Notes: generated by a model not told the origin, from the letters alone. A DNA stretch of 64,000 bases from Allobosea sp. BH3 (GCF_025499465.1 NZ_JAIMCA010000001.1:310001-374000); one strand, 5' to 3'. Shown: positions 1 to 8,544, numbered from the stretch's first letter. A program made the numbers and translations.

Positions 1-1143
1 CCGGGTCTCGGGAGAGACGCCGCAGAGCCGCTTGCGGATGCGGTCGCTCGCGGCGATACGCGCCCCCGGTGCGGGGCCGAGAGCCGGCGCTATGGCCGCC
101 GCGACCGTCGACTTCCCGGAGCCGGAATAGCCGCCGACCGCGACGAGCATCGGCCGCCGGGCCGCCAGAAGATCATGCGCGAGCCTGAGATAGGCCTGCG
201 CCTCCGCGACACGCTCGAGCTCCGGCCGCCCGCTATCCGCCGCCGTGACATGGGCGCGCACGACCGCACGGATCGCCATGAAGAACGGCAGCAGACGTAA
301 GCCCGCCTCATCGCCGGTCGCGTCGAGGTAGCGGTTGAACAGAATGTTCGCGAGGGCGGCAAGCCCGCGACGCCAGAGGTCCATCAGCACGAAGGCGAGA
401 TCGTAGAGGATGTCCGTCGTCGCGAGATCTTCGTCGAACTCAAGGCAGTCGAAGAGCAGCGGCTTTCCGTCGATCCGGCAGATGTTGCGCAGGTGCAGGT
501 CGCCATGGCCGCGCCGGACCTTCCCGTCGCGGGCGCGCCGGTCCAGCAGCTCGGCATGCCGGGCAAGTGTCGCCCGGCACACCGCATTGATATGCTCGAC
601 ATCCTCCACAGGCAGGAGGTCCGCGGCGGCAAAGGCACGCTCGTTGACGTCGAGAACGCGCTCGACGCGCCCCGCACCATGCGCGTCCGTCGAGACGGCT
701 GCGACGCCGTGCAGCTCGGCCAGCGCCGCGGCGAGCCCGGCCATGTCGGCCGGCGTCAGGCGCTGCAGCTGCGCCTGCTTGTCGAACAGTTGCTCGTCGT
801 CGAAGCGTTGCATCTCCAGCGCCGCATCGACGAGTTCACCCTCGCCATTGAGGGCTAGGCTGCCGTTGTGTCCACGCGTGATGCGATGGACCGCTCGATA
901 GATCTGCGGTGCCGTCCGGCGGTTGAGCTTCAGTTCGCGCTCGCACATCGCCAGCCGCAGCTCCGGCGTCGAGAGATCGATATAGGGCAGCCTGACCGCG
1001 CGCTTGAGCTTGAGCGCACGCGCGCCCAGCAGGAGAACGGTGGAGATATGCGTCGAGACGATCTTCGCCGTCTCTCGCTCGGCGCCAAAGGCCTGCGGCG
1101 AGCCAAGAAAGCAGATGGTCTCGTTCTGATCGCTGGCCTGCAT
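1..1143 (-). CDS. Bifunctional aminoglycoside-phosphotransferase-like / P-loop ATP-binding protein (3' end off window)
   Basis: Partial: 381 codons are visible and the frame runs off the left edge. The N-terminal two thirds is a phosphotransferase-like fold with the kinase-type catalytic motif GHGDLHLRNI at residues 212-221 (Asp215 and Asn220 are the expected catalytic and metal ligands). The C-terminal part is a separate P-loop domain with Walker A GGYSGSGKST at residues 337-346. NCBI-style annotation calls this architecture bifunctional aminoglycoside phosphotransferase/ATP-binding protein; the mycobacterial dormancy protein Rv2004c has a similar one. The true substrate is unknown and antibiotic resistance should not be assumed. 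The ATG at 1143 opens a well-conserved frame. A perfect FNR/FixK-type palindrome lies about 55 bp upstream, which suggests low-oxygen control. Confidence 0.85.
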   Translation of the reverse strand, partial: MQASDQNETICFLGSPQAFGAERETAKIVSTHISTVLLLGARALKLKRAVRLPYIDLSTPELRLAMCERELKLNRRTAPQIYRAVHRITRGHNGSLALNGEGELVDAALEMQRFDDEQLFDKQAQLQRLTPADMAGLAAALAELHGVAAVSTDAHGAGRVERVLDVNERAFAAADLLPVEDVEHINAVCRATLARHAELLDRRARDGKVRRGHGDLHLRNICRIDGKPLLFDCLEFDEDLATTDILYDLAFVLMDLWRRGLAALANILFNRYLDATGDEAGLRLLPFFMAIRAVVRAHVTAADSGRPELERVAEAQAYLRLAHDLLAARRPMLVAVGGYSGSGKSTVAAAIAPALGPAPGARIAASDRIRKRLCGVSPETR

Positions 1144-1459
1144 GAAGGCTCGCTCCCATCTCTGCCTCTACTCATCGGCATAACGCGGATGATGTCCTTG
1201 ATTTCCATCAAGGCGCCCTGATCCAGGCAGAATCTCGACTTTGCCGGCCGCCAATCGACCTGTGCAGCGCAGCATGCGGCGCGATGGACGCTCAAACCGC
1301 CGAAGCGTAGCAGCGCGCATGGTGCCGCGCTCGAGAGATGGCTTTGCCGATGCGGCAAGGACCATGTGCCGCGCGCGTGTCGGCCCGCCGCTGCATCTTT
1401 CGGTTCTCCGGAAGAACCTCGAAAAATTCGCTCACTGCGATGTCTTCGTCGAAGGATTG
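1144..1459. other. Intergenic region, no convincing gene
   Basis: About 315 bp between the phosphotransferase/P-loop gene and the terminator of the Dpp-type operon. It holds the FNR/FixK-type box. An 80-codon plus-strand ORF (1241-1483) is open, but its stop falls in the terminator loop and most of it is arginine-rich shadow sequence, so I do not call it. Confidence 0.5.
1196..1213 (-). promoter_or_regulatory. FNR/FixK-type box upstream of the phosphotransferase/P-loop gene
   Basis: The sequence reads CCTTGAT, four bases, ATCAAGG: a perfect 7-bp inverted repeat containing the classical FNR/FixK/Anr consensus TTGAT-N4-ATCAA. It lies upstream of the minus-strand gene starting at 1143, with the centre about 61 bp from the start codon. 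That fits an activator site if transcription starts roughly 20-30 bp before the gene. The match is seen directly; the regulator is not in this window. Confidence 0.7.
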
Positions 1460-1499
1460 AAAAAGGCCGGCGTGCCCGAATAACGAGCGACGCCGGCCT
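1460..1499 (-). terminator. Rho-independent terminator of the Dpp-type operon
   Basis: A perfect 10-bp stem (AGGCCGGCGT at 1464-1473 pairing with 1490-1499) closes a 16-nt loop. On the minus strand it is followed by five T (1460-1464). It sits just 25 bp after the stop codon of the binding-protein gene at 1525, the last gene of the minus-strand operon. Confidence 0.85.
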
Positions 1500-1524
1500 C
1501 CCCCCAGCACGGCTTCTAGCGGTA

Positions 1525-3084
1525 TCAGCGGGCTTTCGAGACGTTCCAGTAGACCGGGAGGCCGGGCGAAAGCAGCCCGTTGAGGCTCGTCTGCTGGCCA
1601 CGCACGAGCCAGAACTGCCCGACGGGAACATAAGGCACCGTCTCGACCGCACGCTCCTGGATCTTCCGCGCGATCGCCTTGCGGCCCTCCAGATCGGGCG
1701 TCATCGTGAACTCGGCGCGCAGCTTCTCGATCGTCTCGTCGCAGGGCCAGCCGAACCACGCGTTTTCGCAGTTCGAGCGCAGCCCGAGATGGCCGACCGG
1801 CTCGGTCATGTCCGGCGCTGCCGGCCCCGACGCGAAGGTCGACCAGCCACCCTGCTCAACCGGGTTCTTGCTGGTGCGCCGGCTCGACAGCGTGCCCCAG
1901 TCCATCGCCTGGTAATCGACATTGAGGCCGGCGTCGCGCAGCAGCTGCGAAACGACGAGGGTCTGCGGGCTGAGCGCCGTCTCGGTGGCGTCGAGCACGA
2001 CGATCTTCTCACCCTTGTAGCCGCTCTCCGCGATCAGCTTCTTGGCTGCCGCCACATCCGGCTTCGGCCAGGACGCGTCGGTGAAATAGGGCGAGTCGCA
2101 CATGTAGAAGGACGGGCAGACGGTGTAGAGCGTCTTGTCGTCGACATAGGCGCGCACCGCCTGTTCCTGATCGACGAGCTTCAGGATCGCCTGGCGCAGC
2201 TTCACGTTGTTGAAGGGCGGCTGCGACTGGTTCATCCGGAAGACGCCCTGCAGCGCGGAGAGCTTCGAGACCTTGATCTTCGCATTGCCCTTCACCAGCG
2301 AGATCATGTCCGGCGGCATCTCCTCGAAGATGTCGATCTCGCCGGCCTGCAGCGCGTTCAGCGCCGTCTGCGCGTCGGGCATGATCAGCCATTCGACACG
2401 GTCGACATTCGCGACCTTGGCGCCCGCGAGACCGTCCGGCGCTTCCTTGCGCGGCTGATAGGTCGGCGCCTTGGCGTAGACGATCTTCGAGCCCGGCGAC
2501 CATTGCTCCCTGACCAGCATGAAGGGGCCGGAGCCGGTCGCATCAGTGATGTTCTGGTTCGAGGGCGTGGCGGCGATGCGCGCCGGCATGATGACCGGCA
2601 GCATCGAGCTCGGTTTGCCGAGCGCATCGAGCACGAGGCCCCAGCGATCCTTGAGCACGAGCGTGATCGTCTTGGGGTCGGTCGCCGTCAGCGAGGCGGT
2701 ATGGGCCGTGAGCTGCTGGCCGAGGCCGTCGCGCTCGCCCCAGCGCTTCAGCGACGCGACCACGTCCGCGCTCGTCACCGGCGTGTTGTCATGGAACTTC
2801 AGCCCATCACGGAGCACGAAGGTCCAGGTCAGCCCGTCCGGCGAGGTGGTGTAGCTCTCCACCATCTGCGGCTTGATCAGGCCCTTGGCGTCCTGCGCGA
2901 AGAGCGTGTCGTAGACCATGTAGGCGTGGTTGCGGACCATGTAGTCCGAAGTCGTCATCGGATCGAGCGTGCGCAAATCGCCGAAGGGGCGCACCTTCAG
3001 CACGGTCTGCGCGGCGGCAGGCAGTGCTGCCAGCGACAGCGCAAGACCGGCGGCCAGAGCCATTCGTCTCGTCAGTTTTCTCAT
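1525..3084 (-). CDS. ABC transporter substrate-binding protein, peptide/nickel (SBP_bac_5) family
   Basis: 519 residues, the usual length for DppA/OppA-type periplasmic binding proteins. An N-terminal signal (charged start, then a hydrophobic Ala/Leu stretch ending AAAQ near residue 26) marks export. The mature part opens with a typical family segment (LRTLDPMTTSDY, near residue 40) and contains the FHDNTPVTSADVVASLKRW region of the family. It is the third gene of a minus-strand operon after two permeases. No transport ATPases are encoded next to it, so the importer must borrow DppD/DppF-type subunits from elsewhere. The divergent amidase suggests an amide- or peptide-like ligand. The ATG has a strong GGGAGG ribosome site. 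Confidence 0.9.
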   Translation of the reverse strand: MRKLTRRMALAAGLALSLAALPAAAQTVLKVRPFGDLRTLDPMTTSDYMVRNHAYMVYDTLFAQDAKGLIKPQMVESYTTSPDGLTWTFVLRDGLKFHDNTPVTSADVVASLKRWGERDGLGQQLTAHTASLTATDPKTITLVLKDRWGLVLDALGKPSSMLPVIMPARIAATPSNQNITDATGSGPFMLVREQWSPGSKIVYAKAPTYQPRKEAPDGLAGAKVANVDRVEWLIMPDAQTALNALQAGEIDIFEEMPPDMISLVKGNAKIKVSKLSALQGVFRMNQSQPPFNNVKLRQAILKLVDQEQAVRAYVDDKTLYTVCPSFYMCDSPYFTDASWPKPDVAAAKKLIAESGYKGEKIVVLDATETALSPQTLVVSQLLRDAGLNVDYQAMDWGTLSSRRTSKNPVEQGGWSTFASGPAAPDMTEPVGHLGLRSNCENAWFGWPCDETIEKLRAEFTMTPDLEGRKAIARKIQERAVETVPYVPVGQFWLVRGQQTSLNGLLSPGLPVYWNVSKAR

Positions 3085-3132
3085 TCTTCCCTCCCTGTGA
3101 CTGTCTCGCGATTCTTGTTCTTGTTGCCGGTT

Positions 3133-4017
3133 TCAGACACGCAGCTTGCGGGCGAGCCGGGGATCGATGGCGTCGCGCAGTGCGTCGCCTAGAACATTGA
3201 CGGTCAGCACCAGCATCGCCAGCGCCACGCCAGGAAAGGCGATCATCCAGGGCGCGCGCTGCATGAAGGGCCGCGCCTCGGCCAGCATGTTGCCCCAGCT
3301 CGGGATCGTCGGCGGCGTGCCTGCGCCGAGGAAGGACAGGATCGATTCCACGATCATCGCCGAGGCGAAGACATAGGTCGCCTGCACGATCACGGGCGCA
3401 GCCGCATTGGGCAGGATGTGGCGCAGCAGCATCCGCGCCAGCCCCGTGCCGTTGGTGATCGCCGCCTCGACATAGGTCTGCTCGCGCAGCACCAGCACGG
3501 AGGAGCGCACGACGCGGGCCATGCGTGGGATTTCGGCGATGCTGATCGCGATCACCACGTTCTGGACGCTCGACCCGAACAGCGACATCAGCGCGATGGC
3601 GAGCAGGATGCCGGGGATCGCCATCAGCCCATCCATGATCCGCATCACCGTGCCGTCGAGCCAGCGCACATAACCGGCGACGAGGCCGATCAGCAGGCCG
3701 AACGAAACGCTCAGCACCGTGACGAGCGCGCCGATCGTCAGCGAGATGCGGGTGCCGTTCAGCGTGCGCGACAGGGTGGAGCGGCCGAGCTGATCGGTGC
3801 CGAACCAGTGCTCGCTGCCTGGCGGCCGCAGGCGCTGGATCGGGTTCACCCGCACCGGGTCCGGCAGGATGAAAGGCGCGATCAATGCGACGAAAGTGAA
3901 GGCCGCCAGAACCGCAAGGCCGATGAGGATCGTCGGGTTGGCCCGCAGGAAACCGCGCAGGATCTCGAAGAGGCCAGGCGTCTTCCGCGCGACGGAGCCG
4001 GTCACGGTCATCGTCAC
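3133..4017 (-). CDS. ABC transporter permease, DppC-like
   Basis: 294 residues. An N-terminal cytoplasmic stretch and one helix precede a binding-protein-dependent permease domain with about five further helices. The family landmarks are a GTDQLGRSTLSR segment near residue 90 and an EAA-type cytoplasmic loop around residues 185-205. It partners the DppB-like protein encoded 7 bp upstream and the binding protein encoded downstream. The GTG at 4017 is 5-6 bases after a GAGGG ribosome site; an ATG two codons later is the alternative. Confidence 0.9.
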   Translation of the reverse strand: MTMTVTGSVARKTPGLFEILRGFLRANPTILIGLAVLAAFTFVALIAPFILPDPVRVNPIQRLRPPGSEHWFGTDQLGRSTLSRTLNGTRISLTIGALVTVLSVSFGLLIGLVAGYVRWLDGTVMRIMDGLMAIPGILLAIALMSLFGSSVQNVVIAISIAEIPRMARVVRSSVLVLREQTYVEAAITNGTGLARMLLRHILPNAAAPVIVQATYVFASAMIVESILSFLGAGTPPTIPSWGNMLAEARPFMQRAPWMIAFPGVALAMLVLTVNVLGDALRDAIDPRLARKLRV

Positions 4018-4024
4018 GGCGCCC

Positions 4025-4966
4025 TCAATAGCGGATGCGCGGATCGAACAGCACGTAGCTGAGATCGACCAGCAGGTTGACGGTGACGTAGACGAGCGAG
4101 AAGACGAGGATGAGCCCCTGCACCACGGGATAGTCCCGCCGCAGGATGGCGTCCGTCGTCAGCCGGCCGAGGCCCGGGATGTTGAACACCGTCTCGGTCA
4201 CCACCACGCCGCCGAGCAGCGCGGCGATGCCGACGCCGACGACGGTGACGACCGGAATCGCGCAGTTCTTCAGCGCATGGCGCAGCACGACGCGCCCGGG
4301 CTTCATGCCCTTGGCGTGGGCGGTGCGGACATAGTCCTCCGACAGCACCTCCAGCAGGCTCGCCCGCGTGACCCGCGCCAGCAGCGCCGCGTAGAGCATG
4401 GCGAGCGCGAGCCCCGGAAGAATAAGGCTGTTCAGGCAGGGCAGCAGCCCCTGCGAGAGCGGCACATAGCCCTGCGTCGGGAACCAGCCGAGCGACAGCG
4501 CGAAGACATAGACCAGCAGGAAAGCGACGACGAAGACCGGGGACGAGAAGCCGACCATGGCGAAGGCCATCACGGCCCGGTCCGTCCGGCTGCCGGCCTT
4601 GAGCGCGCTGAGCGTTCCGAGCGGCAGCGCGATGGCGAGCGCCATCAGGATCGCGACCAGCGCCAGCATCGCCGTCGGCTCGATGCGCATGCCGATCAGC
4701 CGCGTCACCTCCATGTCGGAGAAGACCGAACGGCCGAGATCGCCCTGCGCGAGCTGCCCCGCCCAGGCCAGCAGTTGCTGCGCCAGCGGCCTGTCGAAGC
4801 CGAGCTGGGTACGGATTGCCGCGATCTGCTGCGTCGTGGCCTGGTCGCCCGCGATCAGGATCGCCGGATCGCCAGGCGTCAGCCGCAGCAGGAAAAATAC
4901 GAAGAGGCCGACGAAGGCCAGCACCGGAACGGTCGCGGCCAGCCGGCGCAGCACATAGGAGATCAT
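4025..4966 (-). CDS. ABC transporter permease, DppB-like
   Basis: 313 residues, the standard length for DppB/OppB permeases. The first helix begins at residue 10, followed by the usual GDPAILIAGDQAT periplasmic segment and a long EAA loop. I chose the ATG at 4966 because family members begin exactly at the MISYVLRRL-type motif; an open extension to 5074 would cover the promoter. First gene of the permease-permease-binding protein operon, divergent from the LacI regulator at 5163. Confidence 0.9.
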   Translation of the reverse strand: MISYVLRRLAATVPVLAFVGLFVFFLLRLTPGDPAILIAGDQATTQQIAAIRTQLGFDRPLAQQLLAWAGQLAQGDLGRSVFSDMEVTRLIGMRIEPTAMLALVAILMALAIALPLGTLSALKAGSRTDRAVMAFAMVGFSSPVFVVAFLLVYVFALSLGWFPTQGYVPLSQGLLPCLNSLILPGLALAMLYAALLARVTRASLLEVLSEDYVRTAHAKGMKPGRVVLRHALKNCAIPVVTVVGVGIAALLGGVVVTETVFNIPGLGRLTTDAILRRDYPVVQGLILVFSLVYVTVNLLVDLSYVLFDPRIRY

Positions 4967-5030
4967 GGCAGCGCGCGGGCGCCCGCGGCGAAAAGATGCA
5001 CGCCCATCATCTGGTTTCCCCACTCGTTTT

Positions 5031-5042
5031 TGTAACGTTTCA
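5031..5042. promoter_or_regulatory. LacI-family operator candidate 1
   Basis: TGTAACGTTTCA differs by one base from the perfect palindrome TGAAACGTTTCA, with the central CG typical of LacI/GalR operators. It lies 65 bp upstream of the dppB-like start, in the divergent promoter region. Confidence 0.6.
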
Positions 5043-5139
5043 ATCAGGCTCTCACAGACCGATTGAAGTGGCAAGCGGCTTTATTCGCGACACTGAGGCT
5101 TGCGGAATGCGATCCGATCCGCAAAGCTTAGAAAAAATT

Positions 5140-5151
5140 TGAACCGTTTCA
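5140..5151. promoter_or_regulatory. LacI-family operator candidate 2
   Basis: TGAACCGTTTCA is again one base from TGAAACGTTTCA. It sits 11 bp upstream of the LacI-family start codon, where it could block the regulator's own promoter. The two sites are 109 bp apart centre to centre, a spacing that would allow DNA looping. Confidence 0.6.
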
Positions 5152-5162
5152 CCGAGGGATGG

Positions 5163-6209
5163 ATGGCGACGATTCGGGACGTGGCGCGCTTGGCCGATGT
5201 ATCCGTGGCGACAGTTTCGAACGTGCTCAACAGTGCCGATCGTGTCAGCCCGGAGCTTGCGGCGCGGGTTCGCGCCGCGATGGAGAAGCTGAGCTTCACG
5301 CCCCATGCCGGGGCGCGCTCGCTGCGCAAGCGCTCGAGCGGATTGATCGGCCTCGTCGTCGGCGACATCACCAACCCCTTCTTCTCCGATCTGTTCGAGG
5401 CCGTGGAGGATGCCGCCGCGGCCTGCGGCTATCTGGTGCTGCTGTGCAATTCGAACGAGCGCAGCGAACGCGAGGAAGCGCATCTGCGCATGCTGCGCAC
5501 GCAGCGCATCGACGGGCTGATCCTCGCCCCGACCGGCGCCGTCTCGATGAACCGCGCCTCGCTGCTGGCGCAGCTCGAAGTACCGGTCGTGCTGGTCGAC
5601 CGCGCCATGGAAGGGCTCGGTTACGATGCGGTCGTCCTCGACAACCGGCGGGCAGGCTTCGAGGCGACGCAGCAGCTGATCGCCTGCGGCCACCGCCGGA
5701 TCGGCCTCGTCAACGGACCGGACGTGCTGCGCACCGCGGCCGAGCGTCTCGCCGGCTACCGCGAGGCGCTGCTGGCCGCGGGGCTGTCCTTCGATCCGGC
5801 GCTCGTCCGCGATGCCGGCTTCCGCCAGCAGCCGGCCGAGCAGGCGATGGCAGAGCTTCTGGCACTGCCGGAGCCGCCGACTGCAATCTTCGCCACCAAC
5901 AACCTGATGACGATCGGCGTCGCGAAGGCTGTGGCCGATCGAGGGCTCGCCTGTCCGCAGGACATCTCGCTGATCGGCATCGACGACCTCCCTTGGGCCG
6001 CGGCGGTCTCGCCCCAGCTCAGCGCCATCGCCCAGCCTGTCCGCGCCATGGGCGAGGCCGCGCTCGCACTCCTGATCCGCCGGCTTGCCGGCACCCTGAG
6101 CGGCCCCGGAACGACCATCGTCATGGAGCCACGCCTCGTCATTCGCCGCTCCTGCGGCGCACCTGCCCAAGAACTGTCTGCCGCCGGAAAGCCCGCCCAT
6201 GTCGACTGA
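5163..6209 (+). CDS. LacI-family transcriptional regulator
   Basis: 348 residues. The N-terminal LacI helix-turn-helix starts at residue 2 (ATIRDVARLADVSVATVSNV) and includes the hinge-helix region. It is followed by a periplasmic-binding-protein-like ligand domain (GLVVGDITNPFF near residue 63). The ATG at 5163 was chosen over an upstream in-frame ATG at 5100 because family proteins begin with this motif and the upstream part overlaps an operator. It overlaps the amidase gene by 11 bp, so the two are co-transcribed. It probably senses the substrate handled by the amidase and the divergent transporter. Confidence 0.92.
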   Translation: MATIRDVARLADVSVATVSNVLNSADRVSPELAARVRAAMEKLSFTPHAGARSLRKRSSGLIGLVVGDITNPFFSDLFEAVEDAAAACGYLVLLCNSNERSEREEAHLRMLRTQRIDGLILAPTGAVSMNRASLLAQLEVPVVLVDRAMEGLGYDAVVLDNRRAGFEATQQLIACGHRRIGLVNGPDVLRTAAERLAGYREALLAAGLSFDPALVRDAGFRQQPAEQAMAELLALPEPPTAIFATNNLMTIGVAKAVADRGLACPQDISLIGIDDLPWAAAVSPQLSAIAQPVRAMGEAALALLIRRLAGTLSGPGTTIVMEPRLVIRRSCGAPAQELSAAGKPAHVD

Positions 6210-7605
6210 ATTGACGAAGCTCGGCGCGCTCGCCGTGCGCGATCTCCTCATCTCCGGGGAGGTCAGCTCGGCCGAACTGGTCGAGGCCGCCGCAGCCCGC
6301 CTCGCCGTTGTCGAGCCTGAGCTCAATGCCGTGCCGACGCTCTGTCTCGACCGGGCGCGGGAACAGGCCCGCACGGCCGATGCGGCGCGCCGGGCGGGGC
6401 GCACGAGCCTGCTTGGCGGGCTCCCCATCGTCGTCAAGGACAACAACGACGTCGAAGGCGTGCGCAACACCGGCGGCACCGCGATCTTCCGCGACCGCAT
6501 TTCGACCGAGTCGGACCGCACCGTGGCGCTGATGGAAGCCAACGGCGCGATCACGCTCGGCAAGTCGAACCTGTCCGAGCTCGGCGGCGCGCAGACCACC
6601 AACAGCGTCCATGGCGCGACGCGCAACCCTTACGACCGGCGTCTGACCTGCGGCGGCTCATCGGGCGGCGCTGCAGTCGCGCTCGCGACCGGCGAGGCCT
6701 GGCTCGCCCATGGCAACGATTATGGCGGCAGCCTGCGCATCCCGGCGGCGTTCTGCAATGTGACGGGCCTACGGCCGACGCCGGGCCGCGTGCCACGCAA
6801 GCGGCTCTCCGACCCCTTCGACACCATCGCCGTCGAGGGGCCGATGGCACGCGACGTCGCCGACCTGGCCCTCTTCTTCGACGCGATGACCGGCTACGAC
6901 CCCGGCGACATCCTGACCGCGCCGACCGGCGAACCGCCCTTCCTCGAAGCCGCGCTGGCGCCCCTCAAGCCTGCGAAGGTCGCCATCTCGGCCGCTCTCG
7001 GCCTCCTGCCGGTCGAGGCGCCGATCCGGCTCGCTCTCGAGGACCTCTCCGCCATGCTGGGCAGGGCGGGCGTCGCGGTGGCGCACGGATCGCCGGACGT
7101 CACCGGCGCGATGGACGCCTTCCGCGTGCTGCGGGGCGAAGGATTCTACGCGAATTTCGAGCCGCTCTTCGACACGCATCGCGAGCTGTTCCCGGCTCCT
7201 GTCCTGGCCGACCTGCTGCGTGGCCGCGACCAGCCGGGCCACGCCATCGTCACGGCCAATCGCCAGCGCAGCGAACTCTACCGCCGGGCGGTCGATTTCC
7301 TCGATCAGCACGACTTCCTGATCTGCCCGGCGACGCAGGCGATGCCGTTTGCCGTGGAGACGCTGTTCCCGACATCCCTCGCGGGTCAGCCGATGCAGGA
7401 TTATGTCGACTGGATCTCGATCACGGCGATCTGGTCACTGACGGGCCTGCCCGCCATCGCCATCCCCATTGGCTTCTCCCGCGACGGCCTGCCGATCGGC
7501 GTCCAGATCCTGTCCCATGCCCGGCGCGAGGCTGATCTCTTCCGGCTGGCCGCCTGGATCGAGCGGGAGCTGGCACTGCCGAAGACACCGATCGACCCAC
7601 GATGA
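6199..7605 (+). CDS. Amidase-signature family hydrolase
   Basis: 468 residues, a full-length amidase-signature enzyme that hydrolyses a C-N amide bond. The Ser-cisSer-Lys triad is visible: Lys80 in VVKDNND, Ser154 in the GGSSGGA signature, and the nucleophile Ser178 in YGGSLRIP. The 24-residue gap between the two serines matches the family. No signal peptide is apparent, so it should act in the cytoplasm on imported substrate. It is translationally coupled to the LacI regulator and divergent from a Dpp-type importer. Glutamyl-tRNA amidotransferase GatA is unlikely because no gatB/gatC is nearby. Substrate unknown. Confidence 0.88.
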   Translation: MSTELTKLGALAVRDLLISGEVSSAELVEAAAARLAVVEPELNAVPTLCLDRAREQARTADAARRAGRTSLLGGLPIVVKDNNDVEGVRNTGGTAIFRDRISTESDRTVALMEANGAITLGKSNLSELGGAQTTNSVHGATRNPYDRRLTCGGSSGGAAVALATGEAWLAHGNDYGGSLRIPAAFCNVTGLRPTPGRVPRKRLSDPFDTIAVEGPMARDVADLALFFDAMTGYDPGDILTAPTGEPPFLEAALAPLKPAKVAISAALGLLPVEAPIRLALEDLSAMLGRAGVAVAHGSPDVTGAMDAFRVLRGEGFYANFEPLFDTHRELFPAPVLADLLRGRDQPGHAIVTANRQRSELYRRAVDFLDQHDFLICPATQAMPFAVETLFPTSLAGQPMQDYVDWISITAIWSLTGLPAIAIPIGFSRDGLPIGVQILSHARREADLFRLAAWIERELALPKTPIDPR

Positions 7606-7704
7606 TGTTATGCCTCGCCGGGATGTCGGGTTCGATCACCTCTGGACCGATGGGCTGGAGCGGTTAAGTTTCGCTGATCGGGACCAAAGGGGTGGGGGCA
7701 GACG

Positions 7705-8022
7705 ATGCGCCAATGGGCGTGGGCGACGATCTGTATTGCGGCACTGCCGATAGGTGCCAGCGGCGCCGAGCCGCAGAAAGGTGAATTCCTCCAAGACTAC
7801 ATCACCTGCGAGCTCTGGTTGAAGCGCCAGGCGATCGACGCCGAGATGCACGCGACGATCGGGCGCTGGGTCGTCGACGCCTTGCGCCAGCACTCTCCGT
7901 CCCGGTTGGGGAGGTTCGGCGACGCAGACATCGTCGCAGCCGTCGAACGGCATTGCGAGGCACAACCCAAGCATACTCTTACGGTCGCCACCTTCCTGGC
8001 CGGGCTGCGGCTGCCGGAATAA
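7705..8022 (+). CDS. Small secreted protein of unknown function (copy 1 of a pair)
   Basis: 105 residues with a likely Sec signal (residues 1-21, cleavage after ASG-A). The mature part is about 84 residues with Cys35 and Cys84, which could form one disulfide. I do not recognise the family with certainty; size and a C-terminal helix with a cysteine vaguely recall HdeA-like acid-stress chaperones. It aligns without gaps to the protein at 47116-47433: 66 of 105 identities by hand count, strongest in the IGRWVVDA and RHCEAQP segments. It stands alone between the amidase and a DUF982 gene. Confidence 0.7.
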   Translation: MRQWAWATICIAALPIGASGAEPQKGEFLQDYITCELWLKRQAIDAEMHATIGRWVVDALRQHSPSRLGRFGDADIVAAVERHCEAQPKHTLTVATFLAGLRLPE

Positions 8023-8067
8023 GACCGCTCCATCGGAACGATCGGGGGCGGCTCGCGTATTTACGCC

Positions 8068-8322
8068 ATGCCCCTGCATTGGTTCACGCCTCCCGTCTAT
8101 GTCGAAACCGAACGACCCGGCGAGCGCTATGCCGTGACCAATATCGAGCGTGCGGCCGAGTTCCTGCTGTTGTGGCGCAAGCATTGCCCCGGCGATGAGT
8201 GGCATAGAGCGGTCCAGGCCTGCATGGCGGCCATCAAGGGCCAGGGCTCGGTCGATGAGGCGCGGGAGACCTTCGGCACCGCAGCACGCGCTTGCGGGCG
8301 ATCCGTCACAGAACCCGTCTGA
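8068..8322 (+). CDS. DUF982 domain-containing small protein
   Basis: 84 residues, the whole of which matches the DUF982 pattern common in Rhizobiales. A short beta-type start (FTPPVYVET) is followed by an N-terminal helix with AAEFLLLWRKHCPG, a helix with an Ala-Cys-x-Ala core near residue 51, and a final helix (ARETFGTAARACG). DUF982 proteins are small, often in several copies per genome, and have no established function. No signal peptide. Confidence 0.75.
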   Translation: MPLHWFTPPVYVETERPGERYAVTNIERAAEFLLLWRKHCPGDEWHRAVQACMAAIKGQGSVDEARETFGTAARACGRSVTEPV

Positions 8323-8486
8323 ATCGCCCGTCGCTGGCGGGCCAGCCGGGCGTCGGCGCTAAGCTTGCGCGAACAACGCGCGAAAATCTGGAAATGGGGC
8401 GCGCAACCCGCATTCGCATGCAAGCGGCGTGAACTCCCCTCCGCTGAAAGAGGCGCGTTCCGGCACGTCGCAAGAGCAACTTGCAA

Positions 8487-8525
8487 TCAATCAATATACA
8501 TTATATTAAATCGTATATTGATTGA
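8487..8525. promoter_or_regulatory. BigR-type operator of the blh-bigR operon
   Basis: Perfect 13-bp inverted repeat: TCAATCAATATAC at 8487-8499 and its exact complement at 8513-8525, around a 13-bp AT-rich spacer. The dyad is the only strongly AT-rich stretch in the region and ends 19 bp before the blh start codon. In Xylella and Agrobacterium, BigR represses its operon from a comparable AT-rich palindrome over the promoter, and the repressor here is the second gene of the operon. Confidence 0.85.
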
Positions 8526-8544
8526 CACCGAGAGGATGCTCGCG

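Noticed and set aside
1241..1483. 80-codon plus-strand frame with a protein-like end
   Set aside because: Its stop lies in the loop of the minus-strand terminator and the rest is arginine-rich; there is no ribosome site and no homologue known to me.
1366..3192. 608-codon plus-strand frame opposite the peptide-binding protein gene, and similar long antisense frames (3797-5035, 16959-18542, 19954-21231)
   Set aside because: They mirror the codons of clear genes on the other strand, are Arg/His/Asp-rich and have no family resemblance; high GC keeps antisense frames open.
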